From contig OX463835.1 of NCBI GenBank assembly GCA_949825045.1, positions 16,881,201-16,945,200 on the forward strand: a DNA stretch of 64,000 nucleotides, in the 5' to 3' direction. The notes below the pieces were generated by a model. The model was not told the origin of the DNA. It saw only the letters and a list, made by a program, of their open reading frames with translations, and did not search any database. A program made the translations under genes and the position numbers. The first letter of the stretch is position 1. Every line of letters starts with the position of its first letter. Shown here piece by piece: positions 48,961 through 60,821 of this stretch. This DNA is from Argyresthia goedartella. Its lineage: Eukaryota; Arthropoda; Insecta; Lepidoptera; Argyresthiidae.

Positions 48961-49133
48961 TAGTCAATAATTTATGAATAGGTACACATTCTACGGCAGA
49001 CGAGCAGCGGAGGCTTAGTAATTAGGCCCGTTTGGCACCCTGCGGGTTGGGAACTACCTACTACTGTATTATACTACAAAACAGTTGATATTTTTCATTT
49101 AACAGAAAATCCCTTGTAAAAAGCAACAGCTGT

Positions 49134-49772
49134 TTAGAAGTAAATAGAACTGCAACCACATCCACCTAAGACAGGCGTTGGCAGACTGTAACATGGGGCG
49201 TTGAACGGCAGTTTCTCAGCCAAAAGACTACTAACAGTCAGTAGAGACAGCGTATCGGCCAGACTGCCGGCTACATCGGCTTGCTGGATCACCACCTGTC
49301 CGGGGGCGATGAATTGGGGGGCGGCGACTTGAGGGGCGACGACTAGGGGGGCGGGAGAGTAGGGCGACAACGCAAGGGGAAGAGGGGGCAGGACGCTGGA
49401 ACTACATCCGCAGGAGGTTCGGACGACTTGGGCTGATGCGGTCTGGAAGAAAGTAATTATGTTAATGTGAGAATAGATGAAACTGTATTTCTTAACATTT
49501 TTCAAAACCAAGCAACTTTTCAAGTAGCCACCTACCCCAAAAAATATGTTTTATATATATTTATATAACTATAGTCTCATAATATTCCCTGATATAATGA
49601 TCACCTGAATTTCAGATAGCTGGAAAGTCGATAACGGGGAATCAACAAGATTGCTGTTATTACTATTAAATGGTCCACAGATGAGACTGCGGACCCCCAA
49701 ACAACTGACAACCCAGTGTTGAAAACTTACCGCGAAAACCGCTAAAGTAACAAGAGCAGCGAAGAATTTCAT
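49134..49772 (-). CDS. Small secreted Cys-Gly-Cys protein, gene 2 (two exons)
   Basis: Exon 1 49731-49772 encodes MKFFAALVTLAVFA; donor GCG|GTAAG. Exon 2 49134-49442 after TTCTTCCAG encodes TASAQVVRTSCGCSS to GGCGCSSIYF-stop, 116 residues. Exon 2 differs from gene 1 by only two bases that I can see (one gives IQQADV against IQPADV), while exon 1 differs at about 5 of 42 bases and the introns and flanks are far more diverged. Secreted and of unknown function, probably structural (cuticle, eggshell or silk-like) by composition only. Confidence 0.85.
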
Positions 49773-49833
49773 TTTGGGGAATGTTTCTTTCTTTACAACA
49801 AAGACAGAATAATGACTGGACGGAAAACCCTAG

Positions 49834-49841
49834 TATTTATA
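49834..49841 (-). promoter_or_regulatory. TATA box of secreted-protein gene 2
   Basis: TATAAATA, minus strand, 62 bp upstream of the ATG, as in gene 1. The upstream 500 bp is recognisably homologous between the two genes (AACACTTTCGTTATT, GCGGGTCTAT, ATTATGTCGTC, CCAGCCCTT). Confidence 0.8.
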
Positions 49842-50974
49842 TGTCGGATGTTTCCCAATTAACACTTTCGTTATTTAATAACTGAACCCATTGTGAAAAA
49901 TGCATTAGTGATTGCATTGCATAGTAATATAGTTGAATGTCAGAAAGCGTCAGACATAAGTTTATGTACTTAAGTACCGAGGTAGTCCGCGGGTCTATTA
50001 ATTAAAGATAGTAGGTATCAGTTAGCGCATATTATGTCGTCAGAGCAAAATATCCAGCCCTTTTAATATGTCTATAAGTAATCTATAAGTATCTGCTATA
50101 TACATAACACCATGTAGAAAGGCAGTTACCAACTTTGCAAAACCTATTCGTTCAGAGGTATCGAATAAGATGCTTTGTCCGATTTTTTTATCTTATTTAT
50201 GATGCTTTCGAGTGTACCTATAATAAGCGTTTCGGAGAAAACTTTTTCAAAAGTTATCAATATTTTAATTTGAAATCCGAATTCAAATATTTAAAAATTC
50301 AAGAAAAAAGTGAAATTTCAGAAAACCGGAAGTCCATTTTATTTTGAAAATGGGTTGCTATTCTGTTAGTTAAACAATGAGCGTTCAGATAACTCAGCTA
50401 AATAAATCGGGCCTAAAATTAAGTTTGTCGAAATTCAAAAAAATCTATTCTTTATTTCTGATTATATTTCGATGACTTAGACAAAAAATGGTGTATTAGG
50501 GTTCCGTACCTTTAAAAGGAAATACTGTAACATTATAGAATCACTCGTGTGTCCGTCATATTAACCTCTTAACGTCCAATGAATGTTTGAGACAACGCGA
50601 TTTTGAGCCTCATGCCATTGTAATAAAAATTAAAACCTTTAACGGGAAAATGGCTTCATATGTGCGGAACCCTTCGTGCGTGAGTCCGACTAGCACTTAG
50701 CCGGTTTATTTAATTTTAGGCTTGGATAACGGACGTAGTTCTTTCAACTGCCAGCATTCTCAGGCGTAAAAAGCATCGCTTCCTTCGATTCGTTATCGAA
50801 CACGTGCGATAATTATGAAACTTATTTTGTAAAATATCACGTTTGTTGACGAATGCCTAAGTATTAGCACAGATACTATAATATTGTATTAATATTATTA
50901 GTGAATAGTCACATACTCTGATTAGTTAGCACAGTTTTGATTTCAGTGATGTCAAAATTGGATTGCGTGAAACA

Positions 50975-52333
50975 TGTTTCTGAAATTGTGGGTTTTGTGT
51001 TTATCATTCAGCCTCTGCGTAAAAGTGAGTATATAGTAACTACCAATCAGCCTACCTATTGCAATTTAATATTTATTTTATATATCAATGATGCCGTCGA
51101 TCATTGTGTTTTACATGTTTCAATAGATTTATTCAGATTTAAAGAGATTTAAATAAGTAAGGACGTCATTGAGAACAACAATAATACGAAATCGATTCGA
51201 TCAAGGCAAGTATATTTAAAAAAATCCATGTCGCAGAAGTGTCAGGCCAGGACCGGTGGCTGAGGGCGTCCCAAGGATGGGTGAGATGGGTCGTTGCAAT
51301 GTGATGGATGTGTGGGTATTTGAGCAATTAGGATAACAACTTCCATAAGACACAGTTCATTTAATTTTAGGGCACGAATCACGCACTAAGGGGGAGTAAA
51401 CAAATCACTTGTGTTACCGTACTTATTACTACTGCCTATCGCGATAGCGTAATTCTTACATTACGGCACATACATAGCCCAACCGTTTAATAGGTAGGTA
51501 TGGAAAAGTGGTATATACAGAAGAAGATAAAATGCTGTATTTTTCTTTTCTAGGGCATCCCTGTACAGTCACCACCGAAAGTGCCTCAGCTGTTTCCGCA
51601 AATCCCACCAAACCACCCTCAACCACATTCCGTCTACACCAAACCTAAGAATATGGACGGACTCCCTTTATCAATCAAGGCTCTACAGACCGCCATGCCC
51701 ATGACTCCGTACGACAGAAGCTGCAGCCAAACTTTGGAAAATATCCTGGGATTCCTGTTTGATAGAGAGTTTCACCAAAACCCTCAGCAATCTGCCTCAA
51801 AATACAAACCAAAGTTAGAGAGTGATGCTACAAAACTATTGATGAACGCCAGAACTGAAGCCACGCAAAATTTATTATGGAGTAAGCAAAGACTTCTAGA
51901 AGCAACTGGAAACGCTGTCCAGCAAATTTTACTAAGAAATCAACCAAGTCTCAACGTCGCTTCTGTCAAAATTGCTCCGAGCACTGCAGGTTTTTATAAT
52001 TTCGGAGCAGTACAGAATGGACAAAGATTTGTACAGCAAAATCTGAAACTCAATCCAATAGTGAACTACCTTGGAAGAAGTTTTGCCAAGCCATCTTTGA
52101 CTAACTATTTAGCTAATGGTGAAATAGTCAGAAATACGAACCATTTTCGAACATTCGGCCAACAAGCCAAGGCTATTCCATTGGATTATTTGGATAGTTC
52201 TTTGAATGATAACGAATCACTCATGGTGGTTTACAAGACGCAAACTGTTCCTATAACTAACCTAAATGGAAATGTGCCTGGGCAATTGTATAAAAAACTG
52301 CTGGTGCCCTATCAAATTTCTAAGGTTTTTTGA
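50975..52333 (+). CDS. Secreted protein of unknown family (two exons)
   Basis: Exon 1 50975-51025 encodes MFLKLWVLCLSFSLCVK, a clear signal peptide; donor AAAA|GTGAGT. Exon 2 51554-52333 after TTTTCTAG joins in phase 0: GIPVQSPPKVPQLFPQIPPN and on to a stop, about 276 residues in total. The mature chain begins Pro/Gln-rich, then has a more globular part (TLENILGFLFDREF, LLMNARTEATQNLLWSKQRL, possibly helical), Asn/Gln-rich repeats and a basic C terminus (LVPYQISKVF). No Cys pair pattern or known domain is recognised. A spliced secreted protein is well supported; its function is not. Confidence 0.82.
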
Positions 52334-53059
52334 ATCAGCAAAGGATTATTATCTAATGGAGACAGTGTAATATAAGAGCATTTCATTCAGATACTAGGAA
52401 ATATTATGTACAATCAACAAGAAACACATGTCTTGCAACCTTTGTATTTTTATTCCTAATCCTATAGTCACTATTATTCATCTGTGCATTAGTCAAACTG
52501 CGTTTGGTTTATTGGTAATGCAGTCAGTCAGCAGTCACGTACACTACACTTCCAAGTTTCAGTTCAATTTTGTACGTTATTCTAACATAACGATTTACGA
52601 TCCTACTACTTTGGTACATAAACAGTATCTCGCCATTTTCCCATAAGGCAATAATGCAAAATTGTGTTGTGTTTTGCCGTATTGTACTGTACAGTAAGAA
52701 ACAGAATTGTCTGAACTAGGCATGGATTTAGTTTGCAGGCCCATATCATTCCGTTGCTTACTTATCTTCAAAATTTTACCAAACTTCGCAGCTAGAGGCT
52801 GAAAGACCTCACAAAAATGAATAGAAATATTGATTTTCGCAACGTTTTTCGTGAGACAGCTGTATTTGGACAAACAAACACAACTCGGTAGAAGACTCCG
52901 TTGGAAAGAGATGTGTCGTCATCGTCACAATACGGGGAGCGCACTGCGCATGTGTAACACCGCAGTGCCACACGGAGTGGAACATTATTTAGGTTTTATC
53001 ACTATGAATTTATTTTGGTTTTATTTCAAAACATAATAACAATAATGAATATAGTTAAT

Positions 53060-53160
53060 TTCCCCACTAAGGGGCACGGGCCTTTACTCGGATACGAATA
53101 TGATTAATACTCTCCCACGCTGGCTCAGTGCGGTTTGACGAAGGATTGTCGGGCTAGTGG
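53060..53160. repeat. Dispersed repeat, second copy of the 8825 family
   Basis: GGGGCACGGGCCTTTACTCG and CCACGCTGGCTCAGTGC as in 8825-8990. Confidence 0.6.
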
Positions 53161-53726
53161 CCAACCTGAATTCATAACATAGTTTTTTTATATTTTTTAA
53201 TAAACTTTTTTTATATGGTTTTGTTTGAATTTCCTTGTTTGAATTGCCTACCACCCTTTTTGAGTCCAAACGTTCCTAATCTATGCCACCTACGCTGACA
53301 GAAAAGCGTTGAGATCTTCCTGCCTTCCCCATTTCCCACACGGGGTAGCAAGGCAAATATTTCTTCCAAGCCTTCAATACTCCATTTTGCGTGATAACGG
53401 GCTGGACCATCGCCACAGCTAAGGAGTAACGAAGGTTTTCTCAAGTCACGACATTTTATATCACCGAAGCTGGAAAGGAATTGGGAAGTGAAGTCCAGTT
53501 TTTGATGTCAAGCTTCTTCGGGGACGTTGTGAATAGTTGTGATAGGGGTGACATTTAAAGAATTTCTAAAGAATCGTCATGTTTTGGTTAATAGCGATCA
53601 TGCTAAAATGAAATTTTATATAAAGATGTTAATTATTCAGAGAAAAATTTATAACACGTATTTTTATTCTAAATGATTAAAAGCAGATTTTTCCGAAGTA
53701 CTTTACAAGATAAAAGTGCCATTTTG

Positions 53727-53876
53727 TGGTTCTTATCTTTATTTTTATTTTTCGTCCACTTGGATATAAGTATTTATTTATTTCTTCGTTCCATAAGGTT
53801 GTGGTTCTTATCTTTATTTTTATTTTTCGTCCACTTGGATATAAGTATTTATTTATTTCTTCGTTCCATAAGGTTG
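53727..53876. repeat. Exact 75-bp tandem duplication
   Basis: TGGTTCTTATCTTTATTTTT ... CGTTCCATAAGGTTG occurs twice head to tail with no difference seen. The open frames here (53673-53978) arise from the repeat and are not genes. Confidence 0.9.
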
Positions 53877-54044
53877 TGGTTCACTTATTTTTATCTTCTG
53901 CCGCACACAACCAATTTTCTGAGCACGAGCTTTATTTCAAAATCGTGTACTGTATTGCACGAGTATTTTAATAAATGAATTTTCCGCCCTGTGACCGCGC
54001 TGAAAATCCACCCCCGAGGGGGTGGGTAAAACTGTAACTACTCT

Positions 54045-54092
54045 TATATAGTATAGGTAGGTACCCAAACTGCGGCGCCACTCACACAGTCT
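54045..54092 (+). promoter_or_regulatory. Candidate promoter of the first alternative exon
   Basis: TATATAG at 54045-54051 and TCACACAGTCTT around 54082-54092 as initiator, followed by a GC-richer leader that leads into the start codon at 54287. Confidence 0.45.
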
Positions 54093-54142
54093 TACCCTGC
54101 TGGCGGCAATGACAGTCTAGCACAAGACACCACGAAGGCTGA

Positions 54143-54256
54143 ATGTCGCTTCCCACAATCCCCGATCATTCTAGAAACCCAAAAACCAGCGACAACTTTA
54201 TTGATGTGCGATTAAGTGAGAAAACCAAGGAACATTCCATAATTGGAAGTGATTAA
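54143..54256 (+). CDS. Upstream open reading frame (37 codons) in the leader
   Basis: ATG to TAA encoding MSLPTIPDHSRNPKTSDNFI and a further 17 residues (ends IIGSD). It ends 30 bp before the main ATG at 54287. A shorter uORF (ATG ACA GTC TAG) lies at about 54108. If transcribed, it would restrain translation of the main frame; this is inference. Confidence 0.4.
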   Translation: MSLPTIPDHSRNPKTSDNFIDVRLSEKTKEHSIIGSD

Positions 54257-54286
54257 AAAGTGAAGAGGTTTTGCCAAAGTGAAGTT

Positions 54287-54393
54287 ATGACGTTGTTTGC
54301 CTTACCGGCATCAAGTTACATGATAGAGGAACAGAGATTTAAAAAGATTGACTCAACATCGAGTAGTATGCCTTCATTAATTTTTTGTAGCAG
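54287..54393 (+). CDS. Candidate first coding exon 1a of a gene extending right
   Basis: ATG after AAGTT, encoding MTLFALPASSYMIEEQRFKK and 15 more residues, ending at a strong donor (GCAG|GTGAGA) in phase 2. No downstream exon is found in the window. It resembles no family that I recognise. The same phase as exon 1b at 56094 suggests alternative first exons. Confidence 0.55.
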
Positions 54394-54913
54394 GTGAGAG
54401 GATTTTTAATCAATAATCGTAATTATTGTTGTGGTGAAGTCGGAAAAATCGATATGTTTGAGTTGTTCTGCGGCTAACTTCATGTTATGAATGTTTATGA
54501 CAGTTGGCTATTGTGACGTTTCGGAATAACTTCACGTTTATTTTCTTCTGTCCGTTTAATTTCAGCGAACTCTACAATGTCTATACCTATGATTTTATTT
54601 TAATTGTAGTTTTTGAAGAAGGTAATCCATTATAAATAATCCATTTAATAGCTGATATAACAAGATCACAAGATGATGAAAATTAAACATGCAAATTCAT
54701 CAGAGTGTATAGAGGGTAATAAATAACTTAAACTCACAATAAAATAATTTTATAAATTAAATTAATATTTTACTAAGTTTTGTGCCACGTATGTATGTAA
54801 TTAGTTTTGTGAATTATAAATTTTTATGAATCATGATCATCTTAATGATGATGGTAAACTATACATAAATAAGATTATTGTGGAATCGATGCTGACATCG
54901 ATTATTCGGTTTT

Positions 54914-55693
54914 GTATATATGTTACGGCTAAAGCTAGATGTGAAACTAAACTTAAGTTTAGCCGGCTAGTCTTAAGATTAATTTCGAGCCTCTGCTAAT
55001 GTCCGAAGTTATGTTCGTTTGTGATAACGGATGTCATCTTTAATCGGCTAGACTGCACATTAGCCGATGCGTTTCGATTAATGTTGGACATTAGTTAGCT
55101 AATGTTGAAAACGAACTATTCGTGCGACTGCGGGGAGCGGGGCGGGGTTATTTTATTCAGATGAGAAAGTTATTTCTAATATCAGGGCAAAACACTGCGG
55201 TAGCTTAGGTGAAGGGTAATGGGGGTGAGCGAAGCGAAGCACCCTTTATCCTTCGTGTTAGGTTGAACATGTAAGAACAATAAAAACTTTAATAAGACGA
55301 GTATAAGTATTTTTGGTTGTTCTCACATGTTCAACCTAACACGAAGGATAAAGGGGCTTCGCTTCGCTAACCCTCACCTAAGCTACCGCAGTGTTTACGG
55401 CTACCGAATCATTATCATCACTTATTCCAGATTAAGACGGTAATTTTTCAACATTAGCCTAGGTATACTGAAAAATAAACTTAAGTTTAGTCGGCTAATG
55501 CCAACCATATTTTCTCACCCATCTTTAGTCTCAACAGCGTCGAGGCTAAACTGCAGTTTAGCCGACTAATGTTGAAATCATTTATCACAATGAATATTAT
55601 TTCGGACATTAGCCGAGGCTCGAAATTAATCTTAACACTAGCCGGCTAAACTTAAGTTTAGTTTCACACCTAGCTTTAGCCGTAACATATATA
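54914..55693. mobile_element. 780-bp MITE with about 90-bp inverted ends, holding a nested MITE
   Basis: Left GTTACGGCTAAAGCTAGATG and AACTTAAGTTTAGCCGGCTA match the right end inverted (55607-55693). Flanked by TATATA on both sides. A second inverted-repeat element is nested at 55188-55402. Confidence 0.88.
55188..55402. repeat. Nested MITE with about 85-bp arms
   Basis: ACTGCGGTAGCTTAGGTGAA on the left and its inverse on the right, plus GAAGCGAAGC and CCTTCGTGTTAGGTTGAACA in both arms. A diverged relative of one arm lies at 6885-6970. Confidence 0.85.
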
Positions 55694-56093
55694 CCGTATA
55701 CGTCAACCAAAAATCCAAAACCAGAATAAGCCCCCAACTATGCAAAAACGCAAAAACAAAACAAATTAGGTTCAAGCTGCAAGAACAAACCCAAGAAACC
55801 AAACGCAATCCAACCAACTTCATTACAGACGTCACAGTCATTTCCGGTAGCCATTATGGAAAATACTGTTATGCGACTAAATTAGAGATATATTTCATTC
55901 GCAACTATAGCTAGTAATCAGAGGACTTTTGAAATCGTCGACTAAGGAGATTTTGAATTGCACTTCACTTTGCCAGCCACACTTGTTGTGAAATCATTGT
56001 TTGTTACGTGCCTATCGTTACAACTCACTCTCGCGGTTTGCCACCGTACGTTTAATCCCAAGTTCTTGTAAGGCGCAATTACGTTTTTCCAAG

Positions 56094-56185
56094 ATGACGA
56101 AGTTGATACCGCAGCTATCGTTTATTAGTAGTAATTACGAGGCCGCCCAGATTGAACCTAATGCTGATGTGAAACCGAAGAACTG
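56094..56185 (+). CDS. Candidate first coding exon 1b of a gene extending right
   Basis: AAGATGACG start encoding MTKLIPQLSFISSNYEAAQI and EPNADVKPKNW, ending at AACTG|GTGAGT in phase 2. Longer frames upstream lack an ATG. It shares its initial Met-Thr and splice phase with the exon at 54287. No TATA box was seen. The gene's remaining exons would lie beyond 64000. Confidence 0.55.
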
Positions 56186-56189
56186 GTGA

Positions 56190-58700
56190 GTTATTTGACG
56201 TAATTAGATCTACAATGGCCATTCTTCGGTGATCTAGATCATCTACAATGTGTTTGTTGTAATAATAGCCTTGGTTTGGGCTTCCAAAGTGAACTATGGC
56301 TCAGTGGCCTTGAAATACCTACTTTTATTTCATTCTCTTTTCTGATGGAATAGGTAGGTATAACAAGATGGAATCTTTTCAACTGCCTTGCCTGCCTTTC
56401 CAGCACAATCAACGGCCTTACTGATAAATTTAATTAACGTGGGCATTATTACTAGATACCTGATAATTTTCTTTTCCTTGTGATTCTTTTACTTCTACCC
56501 TCATGTACATGTAGAAGGTCATGTGTTTACTTTGGGGCAGTTTCAATAGGTAAATTATAAGATTACCCTATTTCATATCCTGGGTGATATGACCCACATA
56601 TACAGATATCACAATTTATTATTCTACTAAAAAGTAGCAAATTCATCTATGTGGTGTATGAGATTTGTACATACCTAGTAGTGTCTGTAAGTGGAATATC
56701 TACTCAAGCGACACAAAAACTATGTTAGAGGGCTATTATGGGTCATACAAAATCACTATACAGTATAGTAGGCCTAAAATTTATTGATCCCATTACTGTT
56801 AATGCTGAAGAACCACAAACATCCTGTTAAAGAAGAGGAGGAATACTAATTAAGTATTAAAATAAATACTAAAGTATTCTGGTGTGAATGTGTCTACTTA
56901 TGGTAGTTGACTGGTTAGTTAAAAGCCACCAATTTATGAACATGTGACCAACATGAACAGCTGATTTATGTCATTTATGTCAGCTGATTTAGTTTGTGAG
57001 TTACATGGAAATTATAATAGGTGATGTCATAGTGGGTTGATTGTGTTTGCATGCATAGTGCCAGCAACACAAAATGCCAGAAACTCAAAATTCCGGAAAT
57101 GCATAAGGCCAGAAAAGGGTCAAAGTATAGATAAGGGGGCGGAAAAACGAAACAAATTCTAAGTCTTACCTTGGCGCCCCCTATTCTACACCCCAACCAT
57201 TATCTGTCAAAAATACAATAGTGATAACTGACATAGTAAAAACCATTGTAAGTAGTGTGTGATTGGCAAATATGCCAGTCTATTATGTCCAAATTATAGA
57301 CTTTAGAAAAAAAAAAGTGTAATTTCTGTTTGCTCATTTCTGAAAAAGTCCATGTCCCATACAAAAAGTCTTCCCTGGTATTTTGAGTTCGGCTTCGCTT
57401 TGATTTGGCTTCACCGACAAGAGTCGGCCGCTGTGTCGCGCTCGGTGTGCAGCAGTGCGGGGGCATCGCCGTAGCTGTAGCTAAATTTCTGTGGCTATGA
57501 TGATATGAAGGTTACCTCACAATGTTTTCCATCATTACCTTTTGACATGTTCTTATTTGTTTTTATACCCAGCAAACTAGCCTATTGCAGAGTTGCTTGA
57601 TGGAATATTATGGTCACGTAAGAGATTGTCTTTGATTGAAAATAAATTGGCATACAAGCTCATGATGGTTTCTATCAATTTGAATTGATCACTCAGGCAA
57701 TTGCTTACCTACTGGCCTTTATTCTATATATTGGAAATAAAGAGTTCACATTTCTGCATACCAAAGTGGGATTTGTAGATATCCTTTTTTTACATTATAA
57801 AAAGGTATAATTCAAATTCTCAATTGAATGAAAGGGGTTCCAATAAGATTTTAGCTCAAAATTGCTATTATTTGGCATCAAGTTTTCAATGAAAAGAATT
57901 ACTTAATCATGCATCCACATCACCAGAGCATTACTTTCCTGTAAATTCTTAATCAAATTCAGCGACTGATAAGGAGTTATCTCTACAACATGATGAAGGC
58001 TTGTAATTATATTATCATCATAATACCTACGTTCGTATTTATTTATGTACATTATTTAAGTATGGCTCTACTCTAGTAAGATACATACCTACGTATATAA
58101 AATATATATATAATGTATAAATATATGCAAATAAATGTAGTAGGTAACTAGTATGACAAACAGTGAATTTACGTTGAAGTGCAGGAATATTGAATGATTG
58201 GTCCTTTTACAAGTCTAGGTATACTATACAATAGTTGAAATAAAATTCTTTAATCACAAAAACCAAGGTAAGGTAACTAACTGCATGCACATTGCACAGT
58301 GATTATTTTCGAGTTTGGTTGAAAAGCTTTTATTTGTTTAGATATTATTTTAAATGCTATTTGGTTTTGCTATAGTTGCATTTACTTCCACAATTAGTCG
58401 CTTGGAAAATTCCATAAGGGGATTAGTTGTCAATTGTCTAGTAAATGCTTAGCTATTCACTCTATTTATTGTTACAAATCTACTTTATCAACAGTACTAT
58501 CAGTAGACTGTTGAATCGTTTTTCAAATAACACCTAATCTAATGAGTACAATTGTAGTGATTAAGAGTGCAAACAAAATTTTATATTACGAGGTTTATTG
58601 AACTAAAACTTGTTTTCTGTGGAATTCTGAAGACATCAAAGCTAACTAACAAACTAATATAACAGATTTGGTTCTGTTGACGGTAAATGGTCTATCCGGT
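56190..58700. other. Intron-like, no gene seen
   Basis: AT-rich. 57330-57480 is GC-richer and repeat-like; the minus-strand frame there (57200-57466) has no domain. Nothing else recognised. Confidence 0.4.
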
Positions 58701-58880
58701 ATTCTAACCGCATCTACTTTACTTCAATCAATCAATATGCTTTATTGCATTACAGTGCATAATAGGTAAGAATACATACTTATACCCAAAGCTTTATATC
58801 TAAAAATAGATTCCAGGACCATTCCATATTGACTGGTGGGAGAAATTACTCCAGAATATCATATGTTTTGACTGGTAGAT

Positions 58881-58985
58881 ATTATTTTAAGAGCTCTGTG
58901 GTCTAATAGGTTTTACGCTCGCTTCTCACACAGGAGATGCAGGTTCGAATCCTGACCATGTACCAATGAGTCCGTCGGTAAAGAC
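58881..58985 (+). repeat. SINE family 3, copy 2
   Basis: CTCTGTGGTCTAATAGGTTT, GCTTCTCACACAGGAGATGC, then the B box GGTTCGAATCCTGACC. Matches 9191-9272 (antisense). Confidence 0.65.
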
Positions 58986-58999
58986 ATACTGAAATCTTC

Positions 59000-60815
59000 A
59001 ATCCGATTTTTCCTTTTGCTCGTTATAGAAGATCTTGCTTCGTGCCAAATTTCATGTTTCTAGGTCAACTAGATGTAACCTATAGGTTTTGATTCCCTTG
59101 CTAGTAGAAAACCATCAACGACATAAATAGCCGTAACTTTTGATTGCGTTGTCCTCCAGCTTAATATCTCAACTATTAGATAGATCTATTAATCCTATAT
59201 ATTAATTTCAACTTGATATATCTATGCGTAAGAAGAAAAATGGTCTTGATTAGATAATATTTTGAATTCAACAATTTTTCCTGTTTTCCGTGGAAATAAT
59301 AGTTTAGTCCAGTTGGCAGGACGGGACAGTCTATAGCTAGACAGGCAATCTGGTGCAAATTAATCAATAACTACCTGTAATGCATACAAAATACACGGAA
59401 TATAAAACATTATAATAAATATACATACCATATCAACTATATATAACAATACTAACAATATTAACTGCATACAACTAGTGGCTATGTGAGCTGTTGACGT
59501 CGCGAGCGGCGAAATTTTCGTTTTTTTCTCATTATTTTCCATCTGCTCATGCTTGCAGTTTATCGGATTGGACTTATTGTAAAATTAAATGACGCGACTG
59601 CATTTTCTTTCAATACCACACAATAACCTATGAATGTACCTGGTTAAGTATATATGTAGTATGAAAGTAGCCGCGCCAATAACTTTGTAACCCCATAAAT
59701 TCTTACCCTAACCATAATTACGGAATGAAAATGGATGGACTTGTCCCTGATTACTTAAAAATGGAAAATACATAAAAAAGGCGAGTTTATCTCTAAAAAG
59801 AGATATCTTCCAACGAACCTAGGATGGACATTATTTTTAACATTAGAACACAGGCTTTCATAATATGACCTCTAAGGTCCTTAACCTTATAACAGGTAAA
59901 AGCATCCAGATTTTTTGTTTGTTTTGAACCAATAATTTGTTCGGCATACCTATAGTGGACAGACTCTCAAAAAGGGTTAATTGCTGTAGATATTATGTAC
60001 AGCCATAATCGAGACCATAGTTCGGTGCCAATTCTCGTGGCAAATAGATGCTTCCAAAAATATCTTCCATCTGCGTCTAAATCCAGCTTCACTTGAAAGT
60101 AAACAAATCATTCATGGGACAGAATCTGTTGTCATTTTGCCAAAACATTAATTTTATCAGATAATAAAACATGGCTATAAGCCGCTATTTGTTCATTTTC
60201 GCCTGACTGCGCCAGAAAGTGGGTAATGTTTTTCAAGCGTAACAGCCGTTCACTTCGAGTTTGCCGCTGCCTCGCCGCGCGCGCATCCAATTCCACCCCA
60301 GCAGGCTTAGCTGCATTTTGTCAGCTCGCGCTGCACCTATTACGTTTAGAGGTTAATGAATTTGAATTTCTTTAGTTTAGGGCTATCTATATCGTCGGGC
60401 GGTGAGCTGGCAACTTTAATATGCCCCCGCTCAGAGCCAGAGAAGTTTGTTGCGGGCTGTACCACCTCTTATCTTCTCTGCAAGTGACCGCATTGTTGAA
60501 ACGAGTGTAATTTGTACCTATATCCGTAATTACAATAAAGTGTCACAAATCGTTAATGTAAACATATATGGTTGCCAAGAGATCACGCCACTTTGTGGAC
60601 ACATTTAGGTATGGGGACTTGGGCAGGCAAAATAATATGCTGAAGTTAGCACTTCGCTAACTGACCTATGTGTAATGTAAGTTTTGCTATTGCATCGTTG
60701 TATTTTATTTGAAGGGCCACTTGCGTCATGGTTTGAACCCGGATTTAAGTAGGTAACTCGTTTTTTTTTGTTGACATAGACATGTAAGAAATCTAAGCTT
60801 TAGTTTAATAAAAAA
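59000..60815. other. Intron-like, no gene seen
   Basis: Includes an antisense scrap of repeat family R4 (59655-59690) and a GC-rich stretch at 60245-60330 (CGCTGCCTCGCCGCGCGCGC) followed by AGCTCGCGCTGC. It could be regulatory, but no motif is decisive. Confidence 0.35.
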
Positions 60816-60821
60816 AGTTTT

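Noticed and set aside
53673..53978. Hydrophobic repeat protein (LFLFFVHLDISIYLFLRS twice)
   Set aside because: Produced by the AT-rich 75-bp tandem duplication; three frames are open for the same reason.
57200..57466. Minus-strand 88-residue frame
   Set aside because: No motif, no splice context, and lies in repeat-like GC-richer sequence.
58888..58960. tRNA gene
   Set aside because: B box present, but the same text occurs as part of a SINE at 9191 and the cloverleaf is incomplete.
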